From contig NC_061474.1 of NCBI RefSeq assembly GCF_022581195.2, positions 4,340,001 through 4,404,000 on the forward strand: a stretch of DNA of 64,000 bases, read 5' to 3'. The position numbers were made by a program, and so were the translations under genes. Shown piece after piece: positions 11,414 to 22,012 of this stretch (the stretch's first letter is position 1; every line of letters begins with the position of its first letter). The notes under the pieces are model-generated. The model did no database searches and was not told where the DNA came from. It saw nothing but the letters and a program-made list of their open reading frames with translations. The DNA is from Helicoverpa zea (lineage: Eukaryota; Arthropoda; Insecta; Lepidoptera; Noctuidae).

Positions 11414-11468
11414 TTTAGAGTTACACACATACATACATAGTTATTGTATGTATGTGTGTAACTCTAAA
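11414..11468. repeat. Perfect hairpin with 24-bp arms
   Basis: The sequence at 11414-11437 (tttagagttacacacataca plus taca) is the exact reverse complement of 11445-11468, around a 7-base loop. The inner arms carry a short tandem cata/tatg run, so slippage plus inversion is one possible origin. The nearby doublet cgctataatttag also repeats at about 11390-11413. Confidence 0.85.
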
Positions 11469-11725
11469 TAAAGTGGTTATTGCTTAAAACACAATTAATG
11501 CTTCAGTCTATGTCTTTAAGGTACTTAATAGCTTCAGGTAATAATTATACTGTGATTAAGAAAACCATTCAAGTGTATTTAAGTGTATGTATGTCAAACA
11601 TTACCTTTATAAATTTTACTAAAAATACCTTCTATAAACATATACATCATCAATACATAATTTGATAATGTTATTAGTCTGTAAGCCTTCTCTAAGAACA
11701 ATAAAAAAAACAATAAAAAAATCAT

Positions 11726-11830
11726 CTCCCGGGCCTTTTCCCAACTATGTTGGGGTCGGCTTTCAGTCTAACCGGATGCAGCTGAGTACCAGTTTACAAG
11801 GAGCGACTGCCTATCTGACCTTCTCAACCC
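11726..11830 (-). repeat. Abundant moth repeat (ggggtcggctttcagtctaa family)
   Basis: The stretch reads cttttcccaactatgttggg, gtcggctttcagtctaaccg, gatgcagctgagtaccagtt and gagcgactgcctatctgacc in that order, the same as the copy at 56530-56665. It is preceded by aaaaaaatcatctcccgggc, which fits the 3' tail of a minus-strand insertion. It is noncoding. Confidence 0.75.
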
Positions 11831-12059
11831 AGTTATTCTATCTATATTAAATACCTACTTTTAACTACTTATTTCAAAATTAATACATATGTATATCGAA
11901 CTTTACTACTTTCTGCCAATAAAACGTAACGCAATGGACTGTACCTAATGTCATGTATAGTAAGTGAATGTTAAGCGGAGCGAGAAATAGCTAGCTCAGC
12001 TCACATTACAACCCCACCTTTATGTTGCACTACTGCAAATAACCAGCATTTACTTGCAA

Positions 12060-12460
12060 ACTGCAAACTTTTAGTCGGCCGACTGTTGGCCGGTGGCGGG
12101 CAATAAAAATGTGTGCTCAAATGTTTGTGTCGTGAAGTCAATCAAAATGTTTAGTCGGTCTGATGTCGAATAAATACCTGATCGTTGTAACGTGGGTACT
12201 TCCAGTCATCTTCATACTGATTCATGAGCCCAAACCAACTATCGGCTTACTAAAAGTTTGTAATGTGCGCATAACGCATAAATAAATCAGTATGAAGATG
12301 AATGATAGTAAACACATTACAAAGATCAGGTATTTAGCTGGTATCAGTCCGATTGAAAACATTGATCAAAATCAAAATTTGCTTTTAAAAAAAAATTCCG
12401 ATCGGGTCAACTGTAGGACAACTGTTTAGTCTGCAGTGTACCACTCTGTGACCCGAGTTT
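12060..12460. mobile_element. Composite foldback element with interlocked inverted repeats
   Basis: Two inverted-repeat pairs alternate in the order A-B-A'-B'. Pair A is caaacttttagtcggccgac near 12065 against cggcttactaaaagtttg near 12243. Pair B is a longer imperfect match of about 80 bp: 12145-12225 (with aaatacctgatcgttgtaac and catcttcatactgattca) against 12285-12367 (with aaatcagtatgaagatgaat and attacaaagatcaggtattt). A further block, aactgtttagtctgcagtgt, follows at about 12420. Two overlapping or nested MITEs would explain this. No transposase is present. Confidence 0.5.
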
Positions 12461-12644
12461 TTACTAACAATCTTATGCTGATAGAAATACCACAAGAAAG
12501 TATATTTTATTTTATACGGAATTATATTTCAATTTTGTTTTGTATTTAAAGTTTATGGGTTGTGTGCTAATTAATGTGTTGGGTTTGTAATCATTTTGTG
12601 TTTGTTTTATGTTGGCGATTGAACCTTGGATTTAAACAGCATTT

Positions 12645-12915
12645 TCGCAACTTTTTTTGGGGTCCGCTTTCAGTATTTATACCAGGTTGTTTTTAGCGTT
12701 ATATACCAATTACTCTTACTTGTAGCTCTACCTGTATTTAATATTAGATTACACGTAACTGCCTATTTGACCACCTCAACCCTGTTACCTGGGTAACACG
12801 ATACCCCTTCTTAAAATTGTCTAGCTTCTGACACGCAACGATTGCCAAAGAAAATAGGCACAAAGTCTGAAAGTCGCTATGAAATAGACGGTCACCCATC
12901 CATTAACCGACCGCG
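12645..12915 (-). repeat. Degraded, longer copy of the abundant moth repeat
   Basis: The stretch ttttttggggtccgctttcag, aactgcctatttgaccacct, gttacctgggtaacacgata and cttctgacacgcaacgattg follows the same order as the copy at 38325-38660, with a diverged middle. It extends through a block resembling agacggtcacccatccatta. It represents a more internal region of the element than the short copies. Confidence 0.5.
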
Positions 12916-13384
12916 CAAATTGTCGCTTAACCTACCGGTCGACGTCCTACGACACATAGCCACGAGCACCTCTAACCACGATTGAAACGCACAGTGGTGC
13001 ATTACTGCTAAATGTTTCTCACAATGCGACATTAGAGGCTAATAAAGGGCGATAGCCTGTGTTGCGGCCGATTAGCCGCTCGTAATTGAATGGCCATGTT
13101 GCGAGGTCCGATTGCCTGTGTGCACCACTATGTACACGACAACAGGGTGTTGTTTAGGCAATATATAGGATGTGCAAAAAAATTAAAAGAGAAAATGATG
13201 TAATTTTTTCTGGAAGATGAATGTGGGAAAATAATATTGCGACATTGGAGTGGAGTATATAAGATGTACAAAAAATATTGCAAATCAAATTTTGAGACAA
13301 AATGACGTGAAATTTTCCCAAGTTAGATTTAAGAAAAGAAAGGCAGAATTTCGTTAATACGAATATTTAAATGTATCATCATCA

Positions 13385-13445
13385 TCAGCATTTTTATCGT
13401 CCCACTGCTGGGCACAGGCCTCCTCTCACACAGAGAAGGATTGAA
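13385..13445 (-). repeat. Retroposon 3' end with (ATC)n tail
   Basis: The run atcatcatcatcagcatttt leads into tatcgtcccactgctgggca and ctcctctcacacagagaagg. This is the reverse of the 3' part of the insertion at 1271-1453. The trinucleotide run fits a microsatellite-like tail. No flanking duplication was identified. Confidence 0.65.
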
Positions 13446-14204
13446 GATCAAAGTGTAACAAAATAATAATACAGTGTAATGATATAATAGGTCATACAAT
13501 GTGTGCTTAATAAATCAATAACTTATTTTATTTGGGAGTTAACTGGGAATTTATCTTATAACAATAACAAAACGAAAACATAATTTATTCGTCACAATAA
13601 TGTGCGACCAATTAATTTTAATACAGATAAAGGCTATTATTATCGAATTGTATTTGTTTACAAAGGAAAACTTTCCATTATAAGCTTAATTTAGGTATAA
13701 TAATAATCTGCATACGTTATTGCAATTTAATTAACTCTTCCTCATTATAAACTGCAAAGCTACATATATTTGGTAACATCAAATAACCCTTGTTTGTACG
13801 TTCATAACTCATTTATAAAAAAAAAATCTAAATAATGCTTAAATTGCAAAAAAAAAATATCTTTCAAAAACCAAGCAATCAGTTTTTGAAATTTTACCGC
13901 ACTCGAACATACTGACTTATCCGTTCTTATTACAAAATCATTTTCCATTATCATACAATCATGGCAGTTGATTTCAAATCCTTATCATACTTTTTCATAA
14001 TACACGGTGGATTTATTTTTTGGATTTCAAATTCAAATTCATTTATTTAGCAAGACGTCAAAGATCCACTTAGATCAAAGATCATCTTACTAGCTCCATA
14101 TAAATTACCTACCTATATATCAAATTTCAATATCTAGTCGCAATCCACGGATAGATCGCTTTAAGAAATAGACCGATAAACATAAGTAGTTGACAATGCA
14201 TTTT

Positions 14205-14300
14205 ATTTGACGGTGCGAAGGCGTGGCTTGATCAATGCACCATGGCAAGATTATAAGAGACATGTATTGGTACAGGTTCGAGTCCTGACCGGTGCTTTTT
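14205..14300 (+). repeat. tRNA-derived SINE-like fragment with B-box
   Basis: The stretch contains ggcgtggcttgatcaatgca, ccatggcaagattataagag and then ggttcgagtcctgaccggtg. The word ggttcgagtcc (14275-14285) matches the RNA polymerase III B-box. An A-box-like region upstream is weak, and no cloverleaf can be drawn, so this is a SINE or relic and not a tRNA gene. Confidence 0.45.
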
Positions 14301-14864
14301 AGTGTTAAATGTTGTGTAAAATTGGTGTTATTGTGCAAATGAATTGTAAAGTTCATCATTGTTAATGTAAGCATGAAATATGTGGGAACTATCAAATAAT
14401 GTGCATAACTTAAAAAAAACCTACAAACATCGGAACTGAGGACCTTCTTTTTGTAAAGTCGGTTAAAAAGGTATAACTACGGTAGATTTTTTGTTGAACC
14501 TTATAAAGTTTCTACGTTCAGAGGTGTGAATAAAATTCATTACGCACTTATAAATAACTACATCCAAAAAAAACCATAAAAACTCATTAAGTAACTAATA
14601 TCCCTAACAAGTATCATTTTAACCGTTTACCAATAGGATTTCCTATACTTAAACGTTTCTATCGAATAAAAAACAAATCGATTTCCCCATTAGAAACCAC
14701 TGGTTTATGTAAGTTAACATCTACTGAGCGATTACCGTAATTTAATAATACTCGTAATAATCTCGAATTATGTCAGGGTTTTAATTTTTATTCGTTAATA
14801 GTATTATCTTCTATACTTATATACCTACGTTATTTATCTATATACTCTTTTATACAAATATTGT

Positions 14865-15105
14865 TTGTTTGCACACAAAGGCTTGGAGACCACTGAACCG
14901 CTTTCAAAAAGTTATTTTACCCTTTGTAGAGCTACATAGTCCCGGGTAACAGCTACATTTCTTCCGTGTAAGTTTCACGGTTAAAAATTCTTTCAGTGTT
15001 GAAAACCCACTCTCTTCTTGAGTAACGTAGGATTAGATGTAAATAATACGGACAGAAGTTCTCACAGGACAGGAGTGAAACCGCGGAAAAACAGCTAGTC
15101 GTTAA
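14865..15105 (-). repeat. Degraded lepidopteran interspersed repeat
   Basis: The stretch begins tttgtttgcacacaaaggct and gagaccactgaaccgctttc, contains atagtcccgggtaacagcta, and ends gtgaaaccgcggaaaaacag plus ctagt. It has the same order of blocks, in reverse, as the copy at 4030-4220. A 69-codon frame on the minus strand overlaps it and is taken as chance. Confidence 0.55.
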
Positions 15106-15750
15106 TAATAAAAAATGATACAAGAATAAAATAGTGTAGTTATGAAGTATTTGAAATTGCATTCGATTGCTCGAATAAGGACTTATTTATCGAATAAAAA
15201 TGTCGATAATTGGTTCGTGTATCAATTATTGAATAGAAAAAAATATCGCGTTGTTTCTGTCAAGGCATATAGTCATTATATTTGATATGTTATTGATATG
15301 ATTGAATACGCCATTGTTTGTAAAATACTCCATTAAAATCTATTTTACTTTACACAATGTTAATTACTTTTCAAAATTATGTTGTTCCTATTACTAGCTC
15401 ATTGCATATATTTTAAAATTTTATTGACGTAGATAAATATTTAATTAAATTAACACAAAGATAAATAATTAATCCATTACCTGAGTATTCGGTAAGCAAT
15501 GCAAATCATTTACATATGGCCGCATAATTTATATTACAATGTCAATCAAAATTGGGTCGATTTATTGCGGATTTTAATAATTAATCTATCCATTTTTTTT
15601 TTCGATTAGATATCGATTTAGACATTAGCTCCATATTTATGTCAAATTTCAATCTCTAATTCCTAAATTACGGATGAATCAGATACCTATTGAAAACCGC
15701 AGTTAGAAAATAAAACATTTACAGATGACATGAACGGCCAATGTGAAAGA

Positions 15751-15787
15751 ACAAATTATATCCGACCTTTTGTCGGATATAATTTGT
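15751..15787. repeat. Perfect 16-bp-arm hairpin
   Basis: acaaattatatccgac (15751-15766) and gtcggatataatttgt (15772-15787) are exact complements around the loop ctttt. It is isolated, with no A- or T-run to suggest a terminator, and I see no second copy in the window. Confidence 0.85.
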
Positions 15788-17674
15788 AGAATTTATTTTC
15801 GAAATTTTTAATACCATTTACTTATCGATAGAAATACAAGCAAAAATAATTTCAACAACATCAAAAATATATCGCTGGGTACTTCCAAACTTAACCCTTC
15901 AACGGTAACTTATACAATCGGGGAAAATGTTCCCAAATCTCCGTGATCCAGTCGGGTTGTCGAAACCAATGCCCTATTGTTTACGCATTCAACTGATCCT
16001 GTATTTATGTACGCTTTTGTTCTCTACGAGACAAGGTTTTGAGACCCCGGCATTACAGGGTTAACGGGTTTTCGAAACATGCTGTTTTGGTGTAAATAGG
16101 TGACAATGGTAATCTTAGGATTTGGTTTTGTTTAGGTTAATGATTTTGTGATTGTTTGAAGGAGTGATTAAAAGTTTGACGTTAAATTCGCGGTGATGTT
16201 GTCCGGTTTCGTCAAACGTGTTTAAGTAGGAAAAATATGCTAAACTTATCATAATTTACCAAATTTTATTTTTTAAAAGTAAATATTCGTATACATTACT
16301 TTCCTTAATCACCTGTTCACAATGTAATAAGTTATTTCTATAAACAAAAAATAATTAAATAGCATAAATAGGTACCTGCCTACGTATTTCGACCTCTATT
16401 TCAGATTTACAATTTTTTTTAGATATATTTTACAATAAAATTAATGTATGTAATTTTGTAAATAAAAATGTTTATTGTAAAATGTAATTAAACTATTTTA
16501 CCTAGGTATCTATTTATTATTCTCGGGGTCTTACCCAATTAAAATACAAATTATAATCATTGAAAAGAGAAACGCCCTATCCACTACAGACATCTACCTA
16601 ATACCTAGCACTTGATTGTGAATTATTACATATCATTGCTTAACACAAATACAACAGTTAATAGATTACCGAGTATTTATGCAGATTAAACCATTAGGTT
16701 TAAATGATTAATATGAATTAACTACAACGGCTAGTTGGTACTTACTAATCACTTTGTAATTCAGAACGATTTGTACCAAGTATACCAGGCATGCGCACTT
16801 GCATTTATAAAATATTTTATTCAAGTACATACCTACTTTTATCTATGGTCTCTATAAAATGTACCTAAGTACCTATAATCTTGGAGTATAAAATAAATTA
16901 AATACGTAATATAAAGCGTAAATGTAACGGGAATTAATTAAAATATTCAATTTATATAATTGAACAGCAGCGAACGTAATTAAACTTTAATAATAATTTT
17001 ATATCATAATTGGGTGGAGCGAAAATATTTTAATTAATAAACGCTATGCAGGAAAACGATAGCATTATTAATTTCAAAAATATAATAACGCCTTTATCAA
17101 TTAATTTATGGCTGAAATTTTCCTCTTTCAATTAATTATGGAGGTAGAATAACAATTATTGGAATTTCCGAATTTTGTTTATGACGCCCAAATTAGATTG
17201 TAAATTAAAGTTCTCAAAATATTACATTGTTATATTATTTTCGTAAGTTACCTGGTTTCCTGATTGTTTAAATTAATTTTGGCAGTAAACATTAGATATC
17301 ATCGAATTACTTGGCACGCAGGAAAAATCAAAACATTAAGATTTTAACGTAACAATCAAATCATCCAAGTTAAAAAAAAAAATAAATACTGAAACCTCTG
17401 CAGATTCCGAAGTTTAATTTCATTCTTAAAAACTGGGAAGAGTTCCAAATAATCTACAACCAAAAAATATCAATTTCTTGAGTTGCAATTAAGTTCAAGT
17501 AAAAAAAAAAAACTATCTTCAAAAATAATGTTCAAAATAAAATACATAACACTAAATATCAAAAATATTTAATATTTTGCTACCAAGTACGTCAAAGCGC
17601 TCCAAAAAAATTCAACTCTACAAATTCACGAAAGACGAACAACGAAAAACGCCGAGAAATAAATGTAAAAGTTC

Positions 17675-17684
17675 GCTAACCTGT
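17675..17684 (-). other. Splice donor ending coding exon 1
   Basis: On the minus strand the sequence is ttaacag|gttagc, with the exon ending at 17681 and the GT at 17680-17679. An in-frame stop follows within the next few bases (ggt tag), so the frame requires splicing to continue. The exon ends in phase 1, after 190 complete codons from the ATG at 18251. Confidence 0.8.
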
Positions 17685-18251
17685 TAAGGGTCCAACGGGG
17701 AAATGTGACTGGAACAGCGGACCAAAAGACGGGACAACAGGCGGCGGGCCCGGCCAGGCCAGCCCGTACGCCGCCGCGGCCAGCGCGCTGAACGGCGTCG
17801 GCCGCACCAGCCGCGCCTTCTCCGACGGCTTCTCCTCGTCCTCACTGCCCATCCCATTCTGCAGGTCCTCCACATCTACTATTGAATCTTCCTGATTAAC
17901 TGAATCTTCGTACTCATCTTCAGAAGACGTCACCGTTGCTGACACATTCAAATTCAAAGGAGGCGTCTGCGATGATGGCCTAGGGGATATAGACTTCCCG
18001 CCGGGCAACTCAGGCTGCGCTGACGGCGACTGCCTCAACGGAGACTCCGGTATCGTCCTGTGATGCCTTATCATCTCCGCTGTCTCATCGACTTGGTTCG
18101 CCTTCGTATCAGCCAGTATCGAAGCCACGCTGAAGCTGATCCTGGAGGCTTTGGGCGGTTCCGTCGCTTCGGCAGGGCTGCTCGGGTATCTTGAAACACT
18201 CTGTATCGCCATGTTCACTTCCTTGTCCTCGTAGCTTTGTTTCTTTAACAT
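17681..18251 (-). CDS. N-terminal exon of an NK/Msx-type homeobox transcription factor
   Basis: This is the only convincing host coding exon, partial at its 3' end. It encodes 190 residues plus one base from the ATG at 18251 (MLKKQSYEDK). Met14 at 18212 has a better initiation context (aacATGg). The frame stays open upstream to about 18485, but with no ATG. Residues 38-48 (ISFSVASILAD) form an eh1 motif, which in this family recruits Groucho for repression and resembles the Msx version (PFSVEALMAD). Residues 61-100 are Ser/Pro-rich, residues 109-143 acidic (SSEDEYEDSVNQED), and 149-188 Ala/Pro/Phe-rich (RPTPFSALAAAAYG). The DNA-binding homeodomain must lie in a later exon outside the window. 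The product is expected to be a nuclear repressor in patterning. Msx/Drop (muscle segment homeobox) is my best guess; another NK-class gene is possible. GC content is far above the flanks. Confidence 0.72.
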
Positions 18252-18490
18252 TGAACGCTGGTCAGTTCCATTTAGCACAGCCGGGTGACACTGGGGCGCG
18301 ATCGAGGGATCGTGTACGCATGCGGGCGCAGTCGGAGGTGGACTGGCTCGGCGGCGCGGCGAGAGGCGCGCGGGCCCGGCGAGGCGTGGCCCGGGCTCCG
18401 CCTCGCCTCGGCCCGCCGCGCTCCGCCAATCGACCGCGGCCCTGTCGATTGATCCGCGCGGGCGTCGGGGGGAGCGATTTAGCACGCTCT
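18252..18490 (-). promoter_or_regulatory. GC/CpG-rich 5' leader or promoter-proximal region of the homeobox gene
   Basis: The composition jumps to very GC-rich (cggcggcgcggcgagaggcg, gcccgggctccgcctcgcct) immediately upstream of the ATG and falls back to AT-rich after about 18490. On the coding strand there is no in-frame stop for 78 codons upstream but also no ATG. It is therefore most likely 5' untranslated leader. The 113-codon frame on the opposite strand is a by-product of this composition. The transcription start is not identifiable; ttatatttttatactttata at about 18605-18625 on the minus strand is a possible but weak TATA region. Confidence 0.45.
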
Positions 18491-18499
18491 TATCTCGTT

Positions 18500-19960
18500 A
18501 GTCTCCTTTGTGATACTCGATTTTTTTTGTAGGAATCAAAACATAATTACCTTTTGTAGGGGTTCGCGCGTTTTGATCGCACACTTTATGCCCGCCACCA
18601 GAGGTATAAAGTATAAAAATATAATGAGCAGTCGTGAATGCCGCTTGTTAAATCCTTTTGAGCGTTCTCTGCTGGTCCCTTTGTGAGATTAGCGCCGAGG
18701 GGGCATTGGTTTGATGAATTCTGCCGCGTCCGTGTTTACGGATCCGTTTCAAATTAGCACAAATGATTTACAACGAAGCTGCTCACTGTTATTTATATTT
18801 TGATTTATATAACTTTTATTGTGAGAATATCTTAAAATTAAAAGTACATGCTTTCTTCATATTTGATAATTCAGGGGTCTCGGCTCTCGGCAACAGACGA
18901 GGATGATTTTTTGAATCTGTTGTCTGCGATATGGACAACTTCTGTCTTGCTTCACCCATGGTCTCTATTTCATTCTTAGTTAGCGTCTTCCTTTTTCTTT
19001 GAGTAGGTATTTTTATCCCGAAAATAATCATTTTCAGTAGGTATCTTTGCATCGTACTTGGTTGACCAGTTCCGTCTGTTTTCGTCTTTCCTCATTCAAC
19101 TTTATCTTGACTTTTGTTTAGTTCGTTAAGAATTCCATTTCTATTTACTACTGTATGTTAGTGAAAGGTTCAGACAAATACATTGCTACCGTAACTACTG
19201 CAATAGAGGCGATACCAAAATTTACCAAAGACTTAGAAGTTTTACTCTTAGAATTGACTAGTAGAAGCAGTGTGTGTAGGCATTACACAGATAAAATATA
19301 GTTACGGACAAACGCTAGACTGAAAAACTTCGACAAAAAAGAAGAACACCAAGGACCAAGACACATCTTAAACTCGCCACTATGCCTTTTAGATTACCAG
19401 ATTCCTTCAACACTCATAAACAAAAACAATATAAAAACCCCCATACTAAAAGCCTAACTAATTAAAGAAGATTAAGTTTACCTCAAAACAGTGTTTAATT
19501 AAAATTTTGATTAGCTCCCAGAATATTTAAATAATAGACTACGTAAATTCAGCAATGCAGGGTTTCCCAATGCGGATAATTAGGCTTTTAACGAACAAAA
19601 TATAGACTTAGTACGTATAGGTAGGCAATTATTTAGCGATAGCTGTATCCGTTATAATGTTTGGTTTTTGTAGTTGGTTAAACCGACCAAGATAATGTCA
19701 TCCACGTATACAAGACATCGAATTATGTACTTACTCAGGGATCAAATCGAAAAGAAGCATGGACTGGGTCTATCAGGAACTTTGGGATGCAAGGATGTCG
19801 TAGAATTTTCGGATATTTTGTGGGATGTCAAAAATTATGCCTTATTTCATTTTTTATTTTTACCATATGCAATTAGAAATATAATAACTTCTCCAGATTG
19901 ATTCCCGAGTATGCAGCAACGATGATCTATTACAAGGAAGAAGAAGACATATATTTCTTT
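18500..19960. other. Upstream flank without recognisable gene
   Basis: The DNA is AT-rich with a mildly GC-richer patch at about 18560-18750 (gtaggggttcgcgcgttttg, ttagcgccgagggggcattg) that may belong to the promoter region. The small frames at 18816-19052 (minus) and 19674-19901 (plus) show no recognisable domains. I see nothing else to annotate. Confidence 0.4.
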
Positions 19961-20100
19961 TTCTTCTTGTCCTGTTCCCAATTTATTTGGGGTCGGCGCA
20001 ATATGTTTTACGCCTCCATTGATCTCTACTCCGTCTAACTAACATTCACTCCATTCTTATGGTGTTATACTTATTTCTCGGTCAAAAATAATACTAAATA
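19960..20100 (+). repeat. Degraded moth repeat (cttgtcctgttcccaatt family)
   Basis: The stretch tttttcttcttgtcctgttc, ccaatttatttggggtcggc and gcaatatgttttacgcctcc resembles a lepidopteran repeat distinct from the ggggtcggcttccag family, although both contain ggggtcgg. It continues through ctaactaacattcactccat and gttatacttatttctcggtc. Only one copy is seen here. Confidence 0.4.
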
Positions 20101-22000
20101 GTTCAGAGTGTTCTAACAGATCTTACCAGAAATTACATTTTCAACTGTTGGTTGTTTCTTCGTCTTTTAAAAGGATATTATTCTATTTTTGGATCGTAGA
20201 TTCTTCAAAATAAGACTACAATATCGAAAACGACCTACGATAAGTACCTAATGTCAATTTCGGACCATTGACTACAAAAACGATCCCCAAAATTCTTCCA
20301 AAACGGATCAACTCAATCAAAATTAGATAAGGGCTGTTACTTAAAAATAAACATGAACTATCTTTACAGACGGTTAGCATCCAAAACGAAGGGTGACAAT
20401 TCTATCCACCCTACGTCATAAACGTCAAAATAGGGGTGATATCACCCATCTCTTTCACCCACACGGGTCCCACTAAATAGGTATTTAGTATTCGGAAGGG
20501 GAAAATAGTTAATTTTGTGGGGTGAGACGGAAAAAATTGACTACTGTCTGCTTTATACCGTTAACATCAATCTTATTAGCTTGCAGTAGAGTCCAAAATG
20601 CAGTGGTGTAAATGCAAGGGTTGTTGGTAAAGTACGCTTCGACTTACAGAACGTGTGTGATATAAATATAAATGATATTAATTATGATTGGCTTCATTGA
20701 TTTTGGCTTAGAAGATGTTTGTATTGAGTTAGGGAGAAGGGGCCGTTATTACTGTTTAGGTAGATCGTGTATTTACTGTCTTGCTGAAAGTTGGTCGGAA
20801 GAATATCCCACGGTATGAAAGAAATCTTTATAGTCGGACTAAAACTTTGAGCTTGCAATGGCAGTTCTTGGAAGTAGAAATAATACAGCATTTACGACAG
20901 CAGTATCAAATTCATCCAGTATAGTTCCTGATATTTGCGCGTTCAAAACTGAACTCAAACGCGCCTTCCAATGAAAATGACTACTTTTCTTACAGTAAAG
21001 TAAGTACATAGTATCATTGAACAAATAACTTTTCAGAGTACAACACTATGGTTTTCGCATTCAAGCTATGACCTAAAACATGGACAAATTCAACACGCAT
21101 ACGTCTTCAGACCAGACCACTCATCTTTAACATTGACTGTTCCAAAAAACCTTCCAATGATTTTCCAAAAATAAACTACCTACATTTAAAAATCTGTTCC
21201 AATTAAAGCCAAAATTAGCAGGCAGGCCTAATGATGCCACAGATTTTTGAATGGAGTTCTCACATGTTCAGTGTTGCCATACAAATGATGTGGAATTCTG
21301 CTCTCGCGCAAATATTATGGCTCTCATACAAAAATGTATGGAATGCATGGTAATGATTTAGGTGCCGATGGAAAATGGTTGGCAAAAAATGGTTTTAGAA
21401 TTAATGTGATTTTTGGGTTGAGCGTAAATTGTTTTTCTATGCACAAGCATGGAAACAAATTTGTTACAGTTTCGTACCTATTAATTATTAGCAGTCCCTC
21501 CGGTTGCACCCGTGTTCCGAAGAAAAATAGCCTGTATCATTTCTCAGACTCTAGCTAGACTAGAATTTTATTTAAAACAGTTCAGTACTTTTGGCGTGCA
21601 ACCGTGACAGAGAAAGGCAGATATTATTTGACATTTATGACATTTGAACCATTTAAGATTCAATTGCTTAGTTATCCTTAAGCCTCCTTATCTCGACTAT
21701 CGTAACTTCTGTATCAAAAAGTATTTAAACCACATGAATCCTCCTTAATTTAAAACCTACTTTTCCTAGAACTTAAAACATATAAGTACATATTTTAATC
21801 GCATAACCAGTGCGTTAAACTTCAACTATTAAACCAGTAGTTAAATATGGCCGGTCTCGTAAAAATATCAACTGGTTTAGTCGTTTGAACAAGTAAATTA
21901 AAATAGATTTATAAATCACACTGTAGCTACCGGGCGGCGCAGGCGACGGTCATAGATTATATGCTAATGTAGATGCGACAATGTTTGTGGAGATAATGAT

Positions 22001-22012
22001 AATGGGTAGTAG
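22001..22012 (+). repeat. Target-site duplication, left copy
   Basis: aatgggtagtag abuts the 5' end of the retrotransposon fragment and is repeated exactly at 22939-22950. Confidence 0.85.

Larger units (their letters stand above)
1..17680 (-). other. Putative first intron of the homeobox gene, running off the window
   Basis: The coding exon at 17681-18251 ends at a good donor, so on the minus strand everything at lower coordinates is intronic until an acceptor is met. I found no frame resembling a homeodomain (no WFQNRRAK-type stretch) on the minus strand here, so the next exon probably lies before position 1. The interval is AT-rich. It contains retroposed fragments, two foldback elements, a MITE, a tandem duplication, a degenerate tandem array and two GC-richer islands near 6.0-6.3 and 7.1-7.4 kb, listed separately. 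The intron status is inferred; a short unrecognised exon could still be hidden in it. Confidence 0.5.

Noticed and set aside
14275..14290. Possible tRNA gene at a B-box
   Set aside because: No acceptor, D or anticodon stems can be formed at normal spacing; a SINE fragment explains it better.
17684..17875. 63-codon minus-strand frame inside the homeobox exon
   Set aside because: It is a shifted frame of the real coding exon, and its Trp/Arg-rich translation is typical of a shadow.
18191..18532. 113-codon plus-strand frame opposite the homeobox exon
   Set aside because: It is antisense to the GC-rich leader and N-terminal coding region; the Arg/Ala-rich translation reflects composition.
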